A stretch of DNA of 53,471 nucleotides from an uncultured Lachnospiraceae bacterium (GCA_910580195.1 CAJTWA010000032.1:1-53471), one strand, 5' to 3'. Shown: positions 8,570-17,290, counted from the first letter of the stretch. Numbers and translations are program-made. The notes: a model not told the origin generated them from the sequence alone.

Positions 8570-10451
8570 GTACTTAAAATGGGGGATAAAACTGGAGCTT
8601 CGGGGAATCCAGTCTACAATTATGGCAGTGTTTTCCCTGATATCCTTTTCAGTTCTGCTGATTTTGGGGTTTACCATATATACTCGGTTTTCTGCCTCTG
8701 CCCGGCAGGAAATTATTTCGGGCACCCAGCGGCTGGCAGAGCAGTCGGGGGAATATCTGGAGGATTACCTGATGGATATGCGCAGGGTATCGGATTCCAT
8801 TTATTATAATGTCATCAAGGAAAATGATTTTTCTACGCAGGCCAAGGATATCCAGCAGGGGATGAACCTTCTGTATGCCGCGAACCGGGAGAACCTGCGC
8901 AGCATTGCCGTGTACAATGAATATGGGAGCCTGATGGCGGCAGAGCCGGTGGTCCTCCAGAAGGAGGATCCCAATATCACCAAGCAGGGCTGGTATGAGA
9001 AGGCCATGGGGGAACTGGAAAATATGCATTTTTCCACGCCCCATATCCAGAACCTGTTTGATGATGGGGCGTCGCGCTATTACTGGGTGATTTCCCTGAG
9101 CAGGGCGGTGGAACTGACGAGCCATGGAGTTCCCCGGACCGGGGTGCTTTTGGTAGATATGGATTATTCCGGCATTGAACGCTTGATGCGCCAGATTAAT
9201 GAGTCTGGCAATGGGCAGTATTTTTACCTTTGCGACAGCGATGGGCAGCTTATCTACCATTCCCGCCAGATCCAGATATACAACGGCATCGGCAGCGAGA
9301 ACAGCAGGCAGGCCGCTGGGTACAAGGACGGGGTGTATGATGAATATTTTGCGGGGGAACGCCGGAAAGTAGTTGTGGCCACCGTCAGCTACACCGGGTG
9401 GAAGCTGGTGGGCGTTATCCCATATTCCGCCTTTACTTATGGGCTCTTTAACCTCCGGTATTTCTTCGGGATTTTCATGCTGCTGATGGCAATGATGCTG
9501 GTGTTTGTGAACCGGGTGGTGTCTGTCCGGATTTCCAGCCCAATCTTAAAGCTGAATGACTCTGTCATGTCATACGAGGCGGGGGAAACGCCGGAAATTT
9601 ATATTGGGGGCCCGCGGGAAATCCGTCATTTGGGCTATTCCATACAGACTTCCTATGAGCAGATTGACGAGCTGATGAAAGAGATCGTCCGGGAGCAGAA
9701 TGAGCGGAGGAAAAGCGAGCTGGATGCCCTCCAGAGCCAGATTAACCCGCATTTTCTGTACAATACGTTAGATTCCATTATCTGGATGGTGGAGGATGGG
9801 AGGAATGACGGCGCATCCTTCATGATTACCGAATTGGCAAGGTTTTTCCGTATCGGCCTGTCCAAAGGGCGCACCGTTATCACGGTGAAAGAGGAGCTCC
9901 AACATGCCAAAAGCTATATGAATATCCAGAAAATCCGTTATAAAAATGCATTTTCCGTTGTGTTTGACATTGACCCGGCCATCCATTCCTGCTGCACGGC
10001 AAAGCTGGTCTTGCAGCCCATCCTTGAGAATGCCATCAATTATGGGGTTTCCGGCATGGACGGCGCAGGGGAGATTAAGGTGGCAGGCCGGCTGGAAGAA
10101 GGGATTGTGCGCCTTGCGGTCCAGGATAACGGCATAGGGATGGTGGAGGAAGAAGCCAGCCTGATTTTAACGGACAGCAGCAGGAAACAGAAGCATGGTT
10201 CCGGGGTGGGGCTTGTGAATGTCAACAAGCGCATCCAGATCCTGTTTGGGAAGGAATACGGCCTTGCTGTTGCCAGTGAGCCGGACGAGGGGACAGAGGT
10301 TTCCATCCGCATCCCGGCAGTCCCCTATACAGAGGAAAACAGGAAGGTCCTCGAGGAAGGGAACCTGTTTGGGAAAGAAGAATTTTTAAGCCCCCATGGT
10401 TCTGGGGCAGGGGATGGGAGCCGATGGGGAAAGGATGGGCAGGGGCTATGA
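8547..10451 (+). CDS. YesM-type sensor histidine kinase
   Basis: The product is a membrane sensor kinase of about 634 residues. Helix 1 (about 24-46) is followed by an extracellular Cache-like sensory region (about 50-300), helix 2 (FFGIFMLLMAMMLVFV), a HAMP-like linker, the His_kinase box QSQINPHFLYNTLDS with phosphorylated H402, and an ATPase domain (ILENAINYGVSG N-box, DNGIGM, GSGVGLVNVNKR). The start is uncertain. ATG 8547 overlaps the regulator gene and gives a normal N-terminus, while the frame stays open further upstream to 8496. The stop overlaps the next start as ATGA, indicating coupled expression with the binding proteins, which may present sugar to its Cache-like domain. Confidence 0.88.
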   Translation: MQEVGKNKYLKWGIKLELRGIQSTIMAVFSLISFSVLLILGFTIYTRFSASARQEIISGTQRLAEQSGEYLEDYLMDMRRVSDSIYYNVIKENDFSTQAKDIQQGMNLLYAANRENLRSIAVYNEYGSLMAAEPVVLQKEDPNITKQGWYEKAMGELENMHFSTPHIQNLFDDGASRYYWVISLSRAVELTSHGVPRTGVLLVDMDYSGIERLMRQINESGNGQYFYLCDSDGQLIYHSRQIQIYNGIGSENSRQAAGYKDGVYDEYFAGERRKVVVATVSYTGWKLVGVIPYSAFTYGLFNLRYFFGIFMLLMAMMLVFVNRVVSVRISSPILKLNDSVMSYEAGETPEIYIGGPREIRHLGYSIQTSYEQIDELMKEIVREQNERRKSELDALQSQINPHFLYNTLDSIIWMVEDGRNDGASFMITELARFFRIGLSKGRTVITVKEELQHAKSYMNIQKIRYKNAFSVVFDIDPAIHSCCTAKLVLQPILENAINYGVSGMDGAGEIKVAGRLEEGIVRLAVQDNGIGMVEEEASLILTDSSRKQKHGSGVGLVNVNKRIQILFGKEYGLAVASEPDEGTEVSIRIPAVPYTEENRKVLEEGNLFGKEEFLSPHGSGAGDGSRWGKDGQGL

Positions 10452-11422
10452 AAAACCAGAAAAAAATATTTGTGCTGGCGGAATCTGTGCTGGCAGCCCT
10501 TTTGCTCCTGCTGGTGGCCCGGATGTTCTGGGAAATGAATGGGGAAAGCCGCTACAAGGTTGCCATCGTTATCCAGAATTCGGACAGCAGCCAGTGGGCC
10601 TCGTTCCAGTATGGGCTGAAAATGGCAGCCCAGGACCAGAATATCGAGCTGTCCATCCCCAGTACCGGGGGCACGCTGACCGTGGAGGAAGAAAAAGATC
10701 TGATCGAAGCGGAACTTGCCAACGGGGCGGACGCCGTCATTGTACAGCCTGCCCCGGGGGAAGGGGCAGAAGAAATGTTGAAGCTGCTGGAAAAAAAAGC
10801 CCCCATCATGCTTGCCGTGTGCGGGGGCTGGCCAGAAGGGGGGATTTCCCAGCTGCCGGTGACAGGCCCTGACAATTATGGGCTTGGGAAGGCTTTGGCG
10901 GAGGAACTGCTCCGTGATTACGGCGGCAGCATGGAAGGGAAAACATTTGGGATACTTTCGGAACAAGGGAGCCTGCAAGGGACGGCAAGCCGGGAACGGG
11001 GGGTGCGTGAGGCCTTGGAGAAAAAAGGGGCGGCAGCCCGCTGGTCGGTTTCCGGTTTTTTTGCAGAGGATGGATCCCACTCCTTGAAGCTGCTGCCGGA
11101 GGTAGACGTAGTGGTTGCGCTGGACGACAGCAGCTTGGTGGCCGCAGGGGAATATGCAGCCTCCAAAGACCTGCACGGCGCATTGGTGTATGGCATAGGG
11201 CATTCTACCGAGGCTGCCTATTATCTGGATACTGATATGGTCCAATGCCTCGTGGTGCCGGATGGGTTCCAGATGGGCTACCAGTGCCTGACAGAACTGG
11301 CGGGAAGCCTTGGGCATTATTTCCGTGGGATTAAGGGGCAGGAGGTCCCATACACGGTTCTGCGCAGGGAAACTTTGTTTTCGGAAGAAAACCAAAAACT
11401 GCTCTTTACCATGAGCCAGTGA
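10448..11422 (+). CDS. Membrane-anchored periplasmic-binding-protein-like sensor subunit
   Basis: The 324-residue protein has a single N-terminal hydrophobic anchor (FVLAESVLAALLLLLVARMF) and no lipobox cysteine. A type I sugar-binding-protein fold follows (YKVAIVIQNSDSSQW..., ADAVIVQPAPGEGAEE, KTFGILSEQGSLQGTASRERGV, VDVVVALDDSSLVAAGEYA). It starts at ATG 10448 inside the ATGA overlap with the kinase stop. Its place between kinase and second binding protein, and the lack of its own ATPase or permease, suggest a co-sensor rather than a transporter subunit. That is inference from context and known YesMN-associated solute-binding proteins. Confidence 0.8.
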   Translation: MKNQKKIFVLAESVLAALLLLLVARMFWEMNGESRYKVAIVIQNSDSSQWASFQYGLKMAAQDQNIELSIPSTGGTLTVEEEKDLIEAELANGADAVIVQPAPGEGAEEMLKLLEKKAPIMLAVCGGWPEGGISQLPVTGPDNYGLGKALAEELLRDYGGSMEGKTFGILSEQGSLQGTASRERGVREALEKKGAAARWSVSGFFAEDGSHSLKLLPEVDVVVALDDSSLVAAGEYAASKDLHGALVYGIGHSTEAAYYLDTDMVQCLVVPDGFQMGYQCLTELAGSLGHYFRGIKGQEVPYTVLRRETLFSEENQKLLFTMSQ

Positions 11423-11453
11423 GGGCTGCACAAAAAACAGGAAGGTAAGAGGG

Positions 11454-12521
11454 ATGTCCATGAATAGGAAAAAAAGTTTGGCAGCAGGGCTGTTGTTCTG
11501 CACATTTTTGCTGTCCTGCTGCGGCTGCGGGAAACAGCAGCCGGAGGATTCTGGAAAAATCCAAGTGGGGGTGGTTTTTTATGACCAGAGCGATACCTTC
11601 CTCGGGGAGCTGGTGGACTGTTTCAGGCAGCAGCTTGCAGCTTATGGGGACAGCGGCCTTGAGGTGACAATGATGGTCCGGGATGCGGCAGGCTCCCAGC
11701 GCACCCAAGACGACCAAGTAAAGGAGCTGATTGGCGCAGGATGCAATGTCCTCTGCGTCAATCTGGTAGACCGGGCAGACCCGTCGGAAATTATTGACCT
11801 TGCCCGGGAATGGGATGTGCCGATGATATTTTTCAACCGGGAGCCGGTAGCGGAAGACATGATGCAGTGGGACAGGCTCTATTATGTGGGAGCGGATGCC
11901 AGGCAGTCCGGGGAAATGCAGGGGGAGCTGGCGGCAGACCTCATCCTTAAGGACAGCCAGATAGACCGGAACCGGGATGGGAAAATCCAGTATGTGGCGC
12001 TGGAAGGGGAGCCCGGGCACCAAGATGCAATCATACGGACAGAAAGCGCGGCAGATACGTTGGAAAACAGCGGGATTGCCCTTGAAAAATTAGGGACGGG
12101 GATTGCAAATTGGGACCGGGCAGAGGCCCAGAACCGGATGCAGCAGCTGATCAGCCAATACCCCAACCAGATTGAGCTGGTCCTGGCAAACAATGACGCC
12201 ATGGCCTTAGGGGCAATTGACGCCTACCAGAAACTGAATTATACGGATGCGGCATTGCCGGTATTTTTTGGCATTGACGGCACAAAGGCAGGGCTTGAAG
12301 CCGTCATAGACGGGGAATTGGCCGGTACGGTATACAATGATAAGGAAGGGCAGGCAAAAGCCATGGCAAGGATTGCCGTTGCTGCCGTTACGGGGGAAGG
12401 GATGGAAGAAATTGAATTTCAGGACGGACGCTACATTTACCTGCCTTATGAAAAGGTTACGGATGGGAATGTCCGGGAATTCCTGTTAAACGGCTCTGGG
12501 GAATCATCTCCCATCGCTTGA
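11454..12521 (+). CDS. MglB-like galactose/glucose-binding lipoprotein, canonical order
   Basis: This is a 355-residue lipoprotein with lipobox LLSC (Cys22). The MglB fold runs in normal order: IQVGVVFYDQSDTFLGELVD, LCVNLVDRADPSEI, VPMIFFNREPV, YYVGADARQSGEMQGELAAD, the DRNRDGKIQYV calcium-loop-like motif, GEPGHQDA, ELVLANNDAMALGAIDAY, VFFGIDGTKAGLEAV and GTVYNDKEGQA. AGGAAGG precedes ATG 11454. It is 31 bp downstream of the other sensor subunit. It probably binds the same sugar as the transporter and reports to the kinase, although feeding MglA/MglC is also possible. It serves as the reference showing that the lipoprotein at 1982-3325 is permuted. Confidence 0.88.
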   Translation: MSMNRKKSLAAGLLFCTFLLSCCGCGKQQPEDSGKIQVGVVFYDQSDTFLGELVDCFRQQLAAYGDSGLEVTMMVRDAAGSQRTQDDQVKELIGAGCNVLCVNLVDRADPSEIIDLAREWDVPMIFFNREPVAEDMMQWDRLYYVGADARQSGEMQGELAADLILKDSQIDRNRDGKIQYVALEGEPGHQDAIIRTESAADTLENSGIALEKLGTGIANWDRAEAQNRMQQLISQYPNQIELVLANNDAMALGAIDAYQKLNYTDAALPVFFGIDGTKAGLEAVIDGELAGTVYNDKEGQAKAMARIAVAAVTGEGMEEIEFQDGRYIYLPYEKVTDGNVREFLLNGSGESSPIA

Positions 12522-12545
12522 TTTTCTAGCAGGATATGGTAAAAT
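12518..12545 (+). promoter_or_regulatory. Possible promoter of the HisJ-like gene
   Basis: TTGATT (12518-12523) and TAAAAT (12540-12545) are 16 bases apart and about 38 bp before the start codon. It overlaps the end of the preceding gene. Confidence 0.4.
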
Positions 12546-12582
12546 GCAGGGTATCAAAATCAAATTTTGGAGGAGAACAGAT

Positions 12583-13428
12583 ATGTTTGCAGATTATCAT
12601 GTACATACAGAATTCAGCAATGATTCGGAATACCCAATGGAGCAGGTAATCAAAGACGCCATAGCCATGCAGATGGATGAAATCTGCTTTACGGAGCATG
12701 TGGATTACGGCGTGAAAAAAGACTGGGGCAGCGAAGGGCCTGTAAAATATTATGGGAGCGAGCCTTACCTGAATGTGGATTACCCCGCATACGCCGCAAG
12801 GGTAAAAAGCCTCCGGCTCAAGTATGGGGCGCAGATCAATATGAAAATGGGCATGGAATTCGGGGTGCAGGAGCATACCATCCCGCAATACGAAGCCCTT
12901 GCCCAAAATGCCCCCTTTGACACAAACCTCCTTGACTTTATCATCCTGTCGGTGCACCAAGTGGAGGACAAGGAATTTTGGACGCAGGAATTCCAGCAAG
13001 GGAGGAGCCAGAAGGAATATAACGAGCGGTATTATGAGGAACTGCTGCGCATTACAAAGGTTTATAAGGGCTACAGCGTGCTAGGGCATTTAGATTTGAT
13101 TTCCCGGTACGACAAAGCAGGGGATTACCCTTTTGAAGCGGTAAAGCCAATGGTTTCTGAAATACTGAAAACAGCCATTGAGGATGGGAAAGGGATTGAG
13201 CTGAATACCTCGTACCACAGGTATGGGCTGAAGGATACCACACCGTCCGTAGAAATTTTAAAGCTCTACAAAAGCATGGGCGGGGAAATCCTCACAATCG
13301 GGAGCGACAGCCATGCCCCCGGGCATTTAGGGGCGTATATTGCAGAAGGGAAACAGCTTTTAGAAAGCCTAGGGTTCCAGTATTTCTGCACCTATGACGA
13401 GATGATCCCGATTTTCCATAAGCTGTAG
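12583..13428 (+). CDS. HisJ-family histidinol-phosphatase (PHP domain)
   Basis: The 281-residue PHP-fold metal-dependent phosphatase matches HisJ, which dephosphorylates L-histidinol phosphate. Metal-binding signatures run in order: DYHVHTEFSNDS at the N-terminus, FTEHVDYG, KMGMEFGVQE, ILSVHQVED, VLGHLDLISRYD and GSDSHAPGHLG near the end. GGAGGAG precedes ATG 12583; the upstream ATG at 12544 lacks one. No other histidine gene is in the window, so a role in histidine synthesis depends on his genes elsewhere. Other small phosphoesters are possible substrates. Confidence 0.85.
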   Translation: MFADYHVHTEFSNDSEYPMEQVIKDAIAMQMDEICFTEHVDYGVKKDWGSEGPVKYYGSEPYLNVDYPAYAARVKSLRLKYGAQINMKMGMEFGVQEHTIPQYEALAQNAPFDTNLLDFIILSVHQVEDKEFWTQEFQQGRSQKEYNERYYEELLRITKVYKGYSVLGHLDLISRYDKAGDYPFEAVKPMVSEILKTAIEDGKGIELNTSYHRYGLKDTTPSVEILKLYKSMGGEILTIGSDSHAPGHLGAYIAEGKQLLESLGFQYFCTYDEMIPIFHKL

Positions 13429-13436
13429 GGGCAGGG

Positions 13437-13475
13437 GGCTGCCGTTTCCAGTGCCATGGGGCGGCGGCCTTTCTG
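13437..13475 (+). terminator. Possible terminator after the phosphatase
   Basis: GGCTGCCG and CGGCGGCC flank a loop, with one G-T pair, followed by TTTCT. It is weakly supported. Confidence 0.3.
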
Positions 13476-13501
13476 TGCGCAAATTTTTGGGAAGAAAGGG
13501 T

Positions 13502-13529
13502 TTGAAATACTGCCTTTTTGTTGTATAAT
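13502..13529 (+). promoter_or_regulatory. Promoter of the sodium symporter gene
   Basis: TTGAAA (13502-13507) and TGTATAAT (TATAAT 13524-13529) are spaced by 16 bases, with an extended -10. A small hairpin CGGGGA-TT-TCCCCG lies just ahead of GGAGGAG at the ribosome site. Confidence 0.6.
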
Positions 13530-13596
13530 AGGTGCAGTTGCCTATTTTTATGTATTACTTAGAAAGGAAGGGAGCGGGGATTTCCCCGGAGGAGAA

Positions 13597-15002
13597 ATGG
13601 AGAAAGAAAAAACAGACATTCATTTTCAGGTTCGGTTGGGTTTGTGCTTGCAGCGGCAGGCAGTGCAGTAGGGTTGGGGAATATCTGGCGGTTCCCATAC
13701 CTTGCAGCAAAGGACGGGGGAGGGCTGTTTCTGGTTATTTACTTGATTTTGGCCCTCACCTTTGGGTTTACGCTGCTGACGACAGAAATCGCCATTGGCC
13801 GCAAGACAAAGCAGAGCCCCCTGACGGCTTATGGGAAACTGAAAGAAAAGTGGAAATTCCTTGGGGTGCTGGCCTGCCTTGTGCCAGTCATTATCATGCC
13901 CTACTACAGCGTAATCGGCGGATGGGTTGTGAAATATCTCATGGCCTATATCACCGGGGATGGAGCCAGTGCGTCGGCAGACGGGTATTTTACCGGGTTT
14001 ATCACCGGGGAGGTGGAGCCGCTGATCTTCATGGTGGTATTCCTTCTGGTGGTGGCCGTGATTATTTTCCGGGGCGTAAACCAAGGGATTGAATCCTTTT
14101 CCAAGGTGCTGATGCCCCTGCTTTTGCTCATGGTGGTGGGGATTGCAGTATTTTCCTTAACCATCAGCTTTAAAGATGGCGCGGGGGTAACAAGGACAGG
14201 GATGGAGGGTTTTTGGATTTATGTCATCCCAAGTTTCAAAGGCCTGACTGTAAAAGGCTTTTTCACGGTCCTTTTAGACGCTATGGGGCAGCTATTTTTC
14301 AGCCTCAGCGTTGCCATGGGGATTATGATTGCCTATGGCTCCTATGTGAAGGATGATGCGAATTTAGTCCGTTCCATCAACCAGATTGAGATTTTTGACA
14401 CAGCAGTTGCGTTCTTGGCAGGCGTCATGATTATCCCGGCCGTGTTCACCTTTATGGGCAGGGAAGGGATGGAGGCCTCCGGCCCAAGCCTGATGTTCGT
14501 ATCCTTGCCGAAGGTATTTTCCTCTATGGGGAAAGTTGGGAACCTGATTGGCGCGCTGTTTTTTGCTATGGTGCTGTTTGCAGCCTTAACGAGCGCGGTA
14601 TCCGTCATGGAGGCGGTGGTTTCCAGCTTTATGGACCAGTTCCGCATGTCCCGGACAAAGGCTACCATTTTGGAAACGGTGATTGCCCTTGCAGGGGGCG
14701 TGCTGGTGTGCCTTGGCTACAACAAGCTGTATTTTGACGTGGTGCTGCCCAACGGCGCCCATGCGCAGGTGCTGGACATTATGGACTATATCAGCAATAA
14801 CTGCCTGATGCCTTTGGTGGCGATTGGGACCTGTATCCTCATTGGCTGGGTCGTGACGCCGAAAACTATCATTGGCGAGGTGGAAAAAACCGGGTGCAGG
14901 TTTGGGAGGAAGCAGCTTTATATTGTGATGGTGCGGTTTATTGCGCCTGTGCTCCTTGTGATACTGCTGCTGAAGTCGATTGGGATCCTGACTGTGATTT
15001 AA
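13597..15002 (+). CDS. Sodium-dependent neurotransmitter-symporter (SNF) family transporter, frameshifted near its start
   Basis: This is a Na+-coupled amino-acid-type transporter of the NSS/SNF family. The frame from ATG 13597 (with GGAGGAG) encodes MEKEK and then ends after 24 codons. The remaining 452 residues, open from GTG 13644, contain the family hallmark LAAAGSAVGLGNIWRFPY and about eleven membrane helices. Adding one A to the run of six As at 13607-13612 would join them as MEKEKNRHSFSGSVGFVLAAAG, exactly the family N-terminus. This may be a sequencing or assembly error, a fresh null mutation, or slippage on the A-run; starting at the GTG would cost only about 15 residues. Substrate unknown. 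Confidence 0.8.
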
Positions 15003-15025
15003 AGGGTGATGGGATTTGATGGCCC

Positions 15026-15145
15026 ATGATGGCAAAGATAATGGAACTGCGGGAGAACTATGGCCTGCATAGGAAGGCGGGGCGGTATGTGCCTGACGAA
15101 AACGGTATTCCAGAACAAGACAGAGCCTATATCAATTGGGAATAA
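15026..15145 (+). CDS. Possible 39-residue small protein after the symporter
   Basis: An open frame MMAKIMELRENYGLHRK... follows the symporter by 23 bp and is rich in charged residues. Some NSS transporters are followed by tiny partner proteins, but this one lacks an evident membrane helix and its ribosome site is weak, so it may be chance. Confidence 0.3.
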   Translation: MMAKIMELRENYGLHRKAGRYVPDENGIPEQDRAYINWE

Positions 15146-15221
15146 TAAGCGGTTATTTGTTGTATAAAACCGATAGCTGCCGTTTGTTTTGCTGGATGCC
15201 TGATTGTTCCCACCCGGCCAG

Positions 15222-15272
15222 CCCGCCGCTTTTCTATGCCAATAGATAGGAGCGGCGGGTTGCCTTATTTAT
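15222..15272. terminator. Shared terminator between symporter and hicB
   Basis: CCCGCCGCT (15222-15230) pairs with AGCGGCGGG (15251-15259). On the plus strand a T-rich tract follows; on the minus strand the stem is followed by AAAAGC-type sequence, so it mainly serves the symporter. Confidence 0.6.
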
Positions 15273-15275
15273 TGC

Positions 15276-15656
15276 CTATCCGATATTTAACCGTTCTTTC
15301 AATGCGTCCTGCAATACACGTGACAGGCTTAAGCCCGATTCAATTACCTTATCATCCATCCATTTTGGTATACTGACAGTGCGCTTTACGGCACGGCCGT
15401 CTTTAATCTCTGCACGGATTAGGTTAACAAATTCTTCGGGTGCGGTTTCAAGGCATTTCAGGCTGCTTGGGGATGGGATGGCCTGTTTTTTGTCTAAAAG
15501 GTATTCCATCCATTGCGTGAGGGCTGACTGCGCCATATACATAGCATTTCCCAGTGATTTCCCCTCGCTGATGCATCCCGGTAAATCGGGGTAAGTAATA
15601 GTGAAGGAACCATCTTCATTTGGGTGGAAAATAGCTGGATATACATATTCTGCCAT
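15276..15656 (-). CDS. hicB: HicB family antitoxin
   Basis: The 126-residue antitoxin of a type II HicAB pair has the HicB_lk fold at its N-terminus (YPAIFHPNEDGSFTITYPDL then PGCISEGKSLGNAMYMAQSA). The C-terminal half (RTVSIPKWMDDKVIESGLSL then SRVLQDALKERLNIG) is a ribbon-helix-helix DNA-binding domain. It neutralises HicA and normally represses its own promoter. It lies downstream of hicA, 39 bp away, in the usual toxin-first order. Confidence 0.9.
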   Translation of the reverse strand: MAEYVYPAIFHPNEDGSFTITYPDLPGCISEGKSLGNAMYMAQSALTQWMEYLLDKKQAIPSPSSLKCLETAPEEFVNLIRAEIKDGRAVKRTVSIPKWMDDKVIESGLSLSRVLQDALKERLNIG

Positions 15657-15695
15657 AACTTAGTGCCTCCTTATAATTTTCTGGCGGCAGGGATT

Positions 15696-15872
15696 TTATT
15701 TTAGCCCCGCTGCTTTAAGGATTGATTTTGCGGTAATTTCGTTTATCTCCCGGTGCCTTGGGACTTGTACCGGACGGTTTCCTTCTTTTTCGTAAATGGT
15801 GTGCCCGCCATCCTCTCGGTCTATTTTATATCCGGCAGCTTCTAATTTTTTTATTAAGTCCCTCCGTTTCAC
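15696..15872 (-). CDS. hicA: HicA family mRNA-interferase toxin
   Basis: A 58-residue protein starts from GTG behind GGGGG and reads KRRDLIKKLEAAGYKIDRED then GGHTIYEKEGNRPVQVPRH, ending in an alpha-helical tail. It is the double-stranded-RNA-binding-like HicA fold. The GGH motif carries the conserved active-site histidine, and the size is typical. It is expected to cleave mRNA when HicB is degraded. The gene is short and starts with GTG, so it is easily missed. Confidence 0.88.
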   Translation of the reverse strand: MKRRDLIKKLEAAGYKIDREDGGHTIYEKEGNRPVQVPRHREINEITAKSILKAAGLK

Positions 15873-15897
15873 AAAATCACCCCCTTTTTATGGTTTT

Positions 15898-15949
15898 ATT
15901 ATACTGCGTAAATTACGTAATATCAAGAAAAATAAGTAATTTACGTAAT
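15898..15949 (-). promoter_or_regulatory. hicAB promoter with palindromic operator
   Basis: Read on the minus strand, TTGATA and TATAAT are separated by exactly 17 bases (15898-15926). The inverted pair CGTAAATTAC (15907-15916) and GTAATTTACG (15936-15945), each containing TTACGTAA-like cores, lies over the spacer and just upstream. This suits autorepression by the HicB ribbon-helix-helix domain. Confidence 0.7.
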
Positions 15950-16052
15950 CTTTTTCGTAGAAGGATTATGAATGGCTAGGGACGGTTGTCCTTTTTCTGG
16001 TTCCTTGTTGTAAGAAGCAATTTTTTCAGGTGGATGGGCGCCAACTTGCCCC

Positions 16053-16838
16053 CTACGCTTCCCCCGTTTCAATAATTTTTTCCAGCACCTCCGCTACAGA
16101 CCCCGTCATCCGGTCCGCATACTCTGCTACCCCCGGCGCAGCCGTGCTCATGGCATACCCAATTCCTGCATACCGCAGCATCTCAATATCATTATGCTGG
16201 TCCCCAAAGGCCACACCATCTTCTGCTGCAATCCCAAGCCGCCCAAGGAGCGTAGCCAGCGCTTTTCCCTTGTCCGCATCCGGCGCAAGGAAATCCACCC
16301 ATTCCCTGCCCGCAGTCACCACCCGGATTCTGTCCGAAAACCGCTCTTTCATAAATGGATCCAGCCGGTCAGTGCCGGCAAAATCACAGGCCGCCAGCTT
16401 CAAAAAAGGTTCCTCCACCTGATGCAGGTTCTCCACTACCGCAATGTCATTGCGGAGCACATCCCGCATATGGTGGATAAAATCCCCGTTTTTCGAATCC
16501 GTATAATGCCGGGACTCACAGGAAAGCAGCATATGGCAGTCCCCATATTCCCGCCCTGCATCTATGATTTCAAGGCCAAGATCCCGCTGGATTAATCCCC
16601 GGGAAACCACTTCCCCTTCATGGATGCATAAGGAGCCATTCTCCGTAATATACGAAATCATGTCTTTCACCGGCTCAAACAAAAGCCGCATACTGTGGTA
16701 CTGCCTCCCGCTTGCGGCGATAAACCGTATCCCCTTCTCCTTAAGCCTCACAACCAAATCAAAAACCTTAGGGTCCATGCGCTGTGCCCCATCTGCCAGC
16801 AGGGTTCCATCCAAGTCGCTTGCAATATACCGAACCAT
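16053..16838 (-). CDS. Cof-type HAD-superfamily sugar-phosphatase
   Basis: The 261-residue HAD hydrolase of subfamily IIB has motif I ASDLDGTLL (nucleophile Asp), motif II AASGRQY, a Lys in DKGKALATLL and motif III FGDQHNDIEMLRYAG. The C2 cap lies between motifs II and III. Such proteins dephosphorylate sugar phosphates, FMN or PLP with broad specificity. ATG 16838 has AGGAATAGGTG upstream; a GTG three codons earlier is less likely. It is a monocistronic gene facing the repeat-rich region. Confidence 0.88.
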   Translation of the reverse strand: MVRYIASDLDGTLLADGAQRMDPKVFDLVVRLKEKGIRFIAASGRQYHSMRLLFEPVKDMISYITENGSLCIHEGEVVSRGLIQRDLGLEIIDAGREYGDCHMLLSCESRHYTDSKNGDFIHHMRDVLRNDIAVVENLHQVEEPFLKLAACDFAGTDRLDPFMKERFSDRIRVVTAGREWVDFLAPDADKGKALATLLGRLGIAAEDGVAFGDQHNDIEMLRYAGIGYAMSTAAPGVAEYADRMTGSVAEVLEKIIETGEA

Positions 16839-16983
16839 AAAAATCACCTATTCCTTTCTTAAGGCAAAAACTGCCAATAAGTTCTTATTTTTCAATTTCA
16901 CATAGAAAAAATGGCAATGCTGATACTTACTATACACCTTAACGCTACAGTGGGCAATATGGTGTAGGGATCTTTGGGGCCGG

Positions 16984-17168
16984 ACGGCAGTCCAGGCCAG
17001 CCCTTCTCCACGCAAACTGGGCAACGTTCCGGTGAACTAACTGCTAACTGCAACTAAAGAACTCAGGAAAGCCTTCGTTCTTAAGTTTCCGTAAGCAGTG
17101 GATTTCACCTCCACTAAGGGCGCCCATGAATGGTTTGCTTAGGGGAAGGGCTGGCCTGAACTGCCTGT
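16984..17168 (+). repeat. 186-bp palindromic repeat, copy A
   Basis: Terminal arms ACGGCAGTCCAGGCCAGCCC (from 16984) and GGGCTGGCCTGAACTGCCTG (to 17167) are inverted. Internal stems are AGTGGA/TCCACT, AAAGAAC/GTTCTTA and AGG/CCT, with a GTTC-CGGT-GAAC mini-hairpin. Similarity to the other copies continues about 40 bp to the left (GGGCAATATGGT to TTTGGGGCC) and about 14 bp to the right (TGTATCGGAAAAAG). I see no open reading frame in it. Confidence 0.85.
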
Positions 17169-17290
17169 GTATCGGAAAAAGTTTGCGGTAAGTATTAAAG
17201 TATGTTTTCAATTTATTTCTGCCATCTGTGCCTCCCGCAAACTTGGAGCAAAGCTGGCAGAAATAGTTTTAAGCCCATTTCCCTATTTAG

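Noticed and set aside
13607..13613. AAAAAAC as a programmed -1 frameshift site
   Set aside because: The heptamer is not in the reading phase required for classical A-AAA-AAC tandem slippage. Simple indel or homopolymer slippage is the safer reading.
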